NCBI GenBank assembly: GCA_041485905.1
Contig: JBGPKK010000236.1
Coordinates: 1-6,560, forward strand
Source of the DNA: JAHFUI01 sp041485905
GTDB taxonomy: Bacteria > Acidobacteriota > Vicinamibacteria > Vicinamibacterales > CAVVIG01
Length of the DNA: 6,560 bases
Direction: 5' to 3'
The notes below the pieces were generated by a model that was given only the letters and a program-made list of their open reading frames with translations, was not told where the DNA came from and ran no database searches. The position numbers and the translations under genes were made by a program. The first letter of the stretch is position 1; the number at the start of each line of letters is the position of its first letter. Below are positions 5,476 through 6,560 of this stretch, piece by piece.

Positions 5476-5533
5476 TTGGTGTGCAATCGATCAATCAATG
5501 ACCAGATGACTTAGATGACGAGATGACCAGATG
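5457..5533. repeat. inverted repeat with 19-bp perfect stem between yjbQ and mqnE
   Basis: CATCTGGTCATCTCGTCAT at 5457-5475 and its exact reverse complement at 5515-5533 enclose 39 nt. In RNA this gives a long stem whose 3' strand contains the mqnE start codon. No U-run follows, so it is not a standard intrinsic terminator. It has the same architecture as the segment at 1392-1756 but without any gene inside, and may be a minimal or deleted copy. Confidence 0.8.
5498..5533 (+). repeat. octamer array E, containing the mqnE start codon
   Basis: Units start at 5498 (ATGACCAG), 5506 (ATGACTTA, followed by one extra G), 5515 (ATGACGAG) and 5523 (ATGACCAG), and the next ATG, at 5531, is the mqnE start. 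The last 21 bases (5513-5533) are identical to the 21 bases ending in the DUF71 start codon on the minus strand (1419-1399). Confidence 0.9.
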
Positions 5534-6560
5534 TACCGTGCCCGTCTCCGCGCGTCCAATCTCCTCGACATCGCGGATAAGCTCGACGCCGGCGAGCGCC
5601 TGACGCTCGACGATGGGACGCGTCTGTTCTGCGCCGATCTGCTGACGGTTGGCTGGCTGGCCAATCGGGAACGCGAGAAGCGTCACGCCGGCCGCACCTT
5701 CTACAACCACAACATCCGCCTCGAGGCGACCAACGTCTGCGTCGCCAGCTGCCTGTTTTGCGCCTTCGCGCGGTTGAAGCCAGGCGATTCCGGCGCGTAC
5801 ACGATGTCGCTCGACGAGGCGTGGGACAAGCTGCGGCAGCGCAGCGATCAACTCCTGACCGAAGTCCACGTCGTCAACGGGCTGCACCCCGATCTGCCGT
5901 TCAGCTATTACACGGAGCTGCTGCAGGGCTTCAAGCGCATTCGACCGGGCATTCATCTGAAATGCTTCACGGCCGTCGAGATTGCGTTCTTCGCGGATCT
6001 GTACGGCATGACCGACGAGCAGGTGTTGCGCGAGTTGATGGCGGCGGGCCTCGATTCGCTGCCGGGCGGCGGCGCCGAGATCTTCGCCGAGCGCGTCCGC
6101 CGCAAGATCGCGCACGATAAATGCGGGACCGAGCGCTATCTCGACATCCACCGTCTCGCGCACCGGCTCGGTCTGCGGTCGAACGTCACCATGCTCTACG
6201 GGCACATCGAAACGGCAGAGGAGCGGGTCGATCACATGCTGCGTGTGCGCGCGTTGCAGGACGAGACGGGCGGCTTCCAGGCGTTCATCCCGCTGGCCTT
6301 TCATCCCGACAACAACCAGATGCGCAAGCTGCCGGCGCCCAGCGCTGCAGACACGCTGCGCGTTCACGCGGTTGCGCGGCTGGTGCTCGACAACATTCCG
6401 CACGTGAAGGCGTTTTGGATTGCGACCGGCGTCGAGGTGGCGCAGACGGCGTTGTGGTTCGGCGTGGACGACCTGGATGGGACCGTGCAGGAAGAGAAGA
6501 TCTACCACATGGCCGGGGCGACGACGCCCGAGTCGATGACGCCGCGTGAGATCGAGCGAC
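5531..6560 (+). CDS. mqnE: aminodeoxyfutalosine synthase MqnE (3' end outside window)
   Basis: The frame is open from ATG 5531 to the window edge, giving 343 residues of a family of about 370-380. MqnE is a radical-SAM enzyme that joins 3-[(1-carboxyvinyl)oxy]benzoate to the adenosyl moiety of SAM to give 6-amino-6-deoxyfutalosine, the second step of the futalosine route to menaquinone. The [4Fe-4S] motif is C70-VAS-C74-LF-C77, preceded by NHNIRLEATNVC. Further family features are VHVVNGLHPDLPFSYY (112-127), LPGGGAEIF (177-185), SNVTMLYGHIET (217-228) and FIPLAFHPDNN (252-262). The close relative MqnC is less likely because of the GHIET and HPDNN context. The ATG at 5531 is the first after an in-frame TGA (5516-5518), so the start lies at the edge of array E and there is no clear Shine-Dalgarno sequence. 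It may be co-transcribed with yjbQ. Its presence implies menaquinone-based respiration by the futalosine pathway. Confidence 0.93.
   Translation, partial: MYRARLRASNLLDIADKLDAGERLTLDDGTRLFCADLLTVGWLANREREKRHAGRTFYNHNIRLEATNVCVASCLFCAFARLKPGDSGAYTMSLDEAWDKLRQRSDQLLTEVHVVNGLHPDLPFSYYTELLQGFKRIRPGIHLKCFTAVEIAFFADLYGMTDEQVLRELMAAGLDSLPGGGAEIFAERVRRKIAHDKCGTERYLDIHRLAHRLGLRSNVTMLYGHIETAEERVDHMLRVRALQDETGGFQAFIPLAFHPDNNQMRKLPAPSAADTLRVHAVARLVLDNIPHVKAFWIATGVEVAQTALWFGVDDLDGTVQEEKIYHMAGATTPESMTPREIER

Noticed and set aside
709..5533. CRISPR array
   Set aside because: The units are 8 nt with no spacers and are scattered between genes; there are no cas genes.
5457..5533. Intrinsic terminator for yjbQ
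   Set aside because: There is no U-tract after the stem, the loop is 39 nt, and the 3' arm is part of the mqnE start region.
5495..6508. Long minus-strand open frame (337 codons) opposite mqnE
   Set aside because: It is the antisense shadow of a GC-rich coding region; its sequence is rich in R, H, Q and V with no family match, while the plus strand encodes complete MqnE motifs.

Overview
The window is a piece of a GC-rich bacterial chromosome. The combination of genes suggests an uncultured soil Acidobacteriota, perhaps of the Vicinamibacteria type. The clues are a futalosine-route menaquinone gene, a periplasmic B12-binding protein with an ordinary (non-lipoprotein) signal peptide, a four-helix-bundle gene remnant, palindromic GTCCGGCT-type repeats and a partial secreted-type protein of a kind I associate with that phylum. 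This assignment is inference; no rRNA or other marker gene is present.

Layout: the 3' end of a plus-strand protein with a DUF3471-like tail (to 557). On the minus strand lies a B12-uptake locus. Read in its own direction it has an extended -10 promoter near 4804-4812, a cobalamin riboswitch (about 4765-4561), btuD (ATPase), btuC (permease), btuF (periplasmic binding protein), then a 355-bp interruption, then a DUF71/COG2102 PP-loop ATPase gene (1401-721). DUF71 proteins have been predicted from comparative genomics to include a B12-salvage subgroup, so the last gene fits as a member of the same regulon. Divergent from the riboswitch, on the plus strand, are yjbQ (4931-5434) and a 3'-truncated mqnE (5531 to the window end), the radical-SAM aminodeoxyfutalosine synthase of menaquinone synthesis.

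The unusual layer is a family of short arrays of the octamer ATGACCAG, in five places and always between genes. Four of the five arms form two inverted pairs that point outward. One pair has 20-nt perfect terminal inverted repeats and encloses the broken remains of a four-helix-bundle (S23/23S-IVS-type) gene, lying antisense inside the B12 locus between btuF and the DUF71 gene. The other pair makes a 19-bp inverted repeat between yjbQ and mqnE. The start codons of both mqnE and the DUF71 gene lie inside the arrays with an identical leader, and the DUF71 gene also ends inside one. This looks like a non-autonomous mobile repeat family linked to four-helix-bundle genes. A separate palindromic element appears to have been inserted in frame into the 5' end of btuD.
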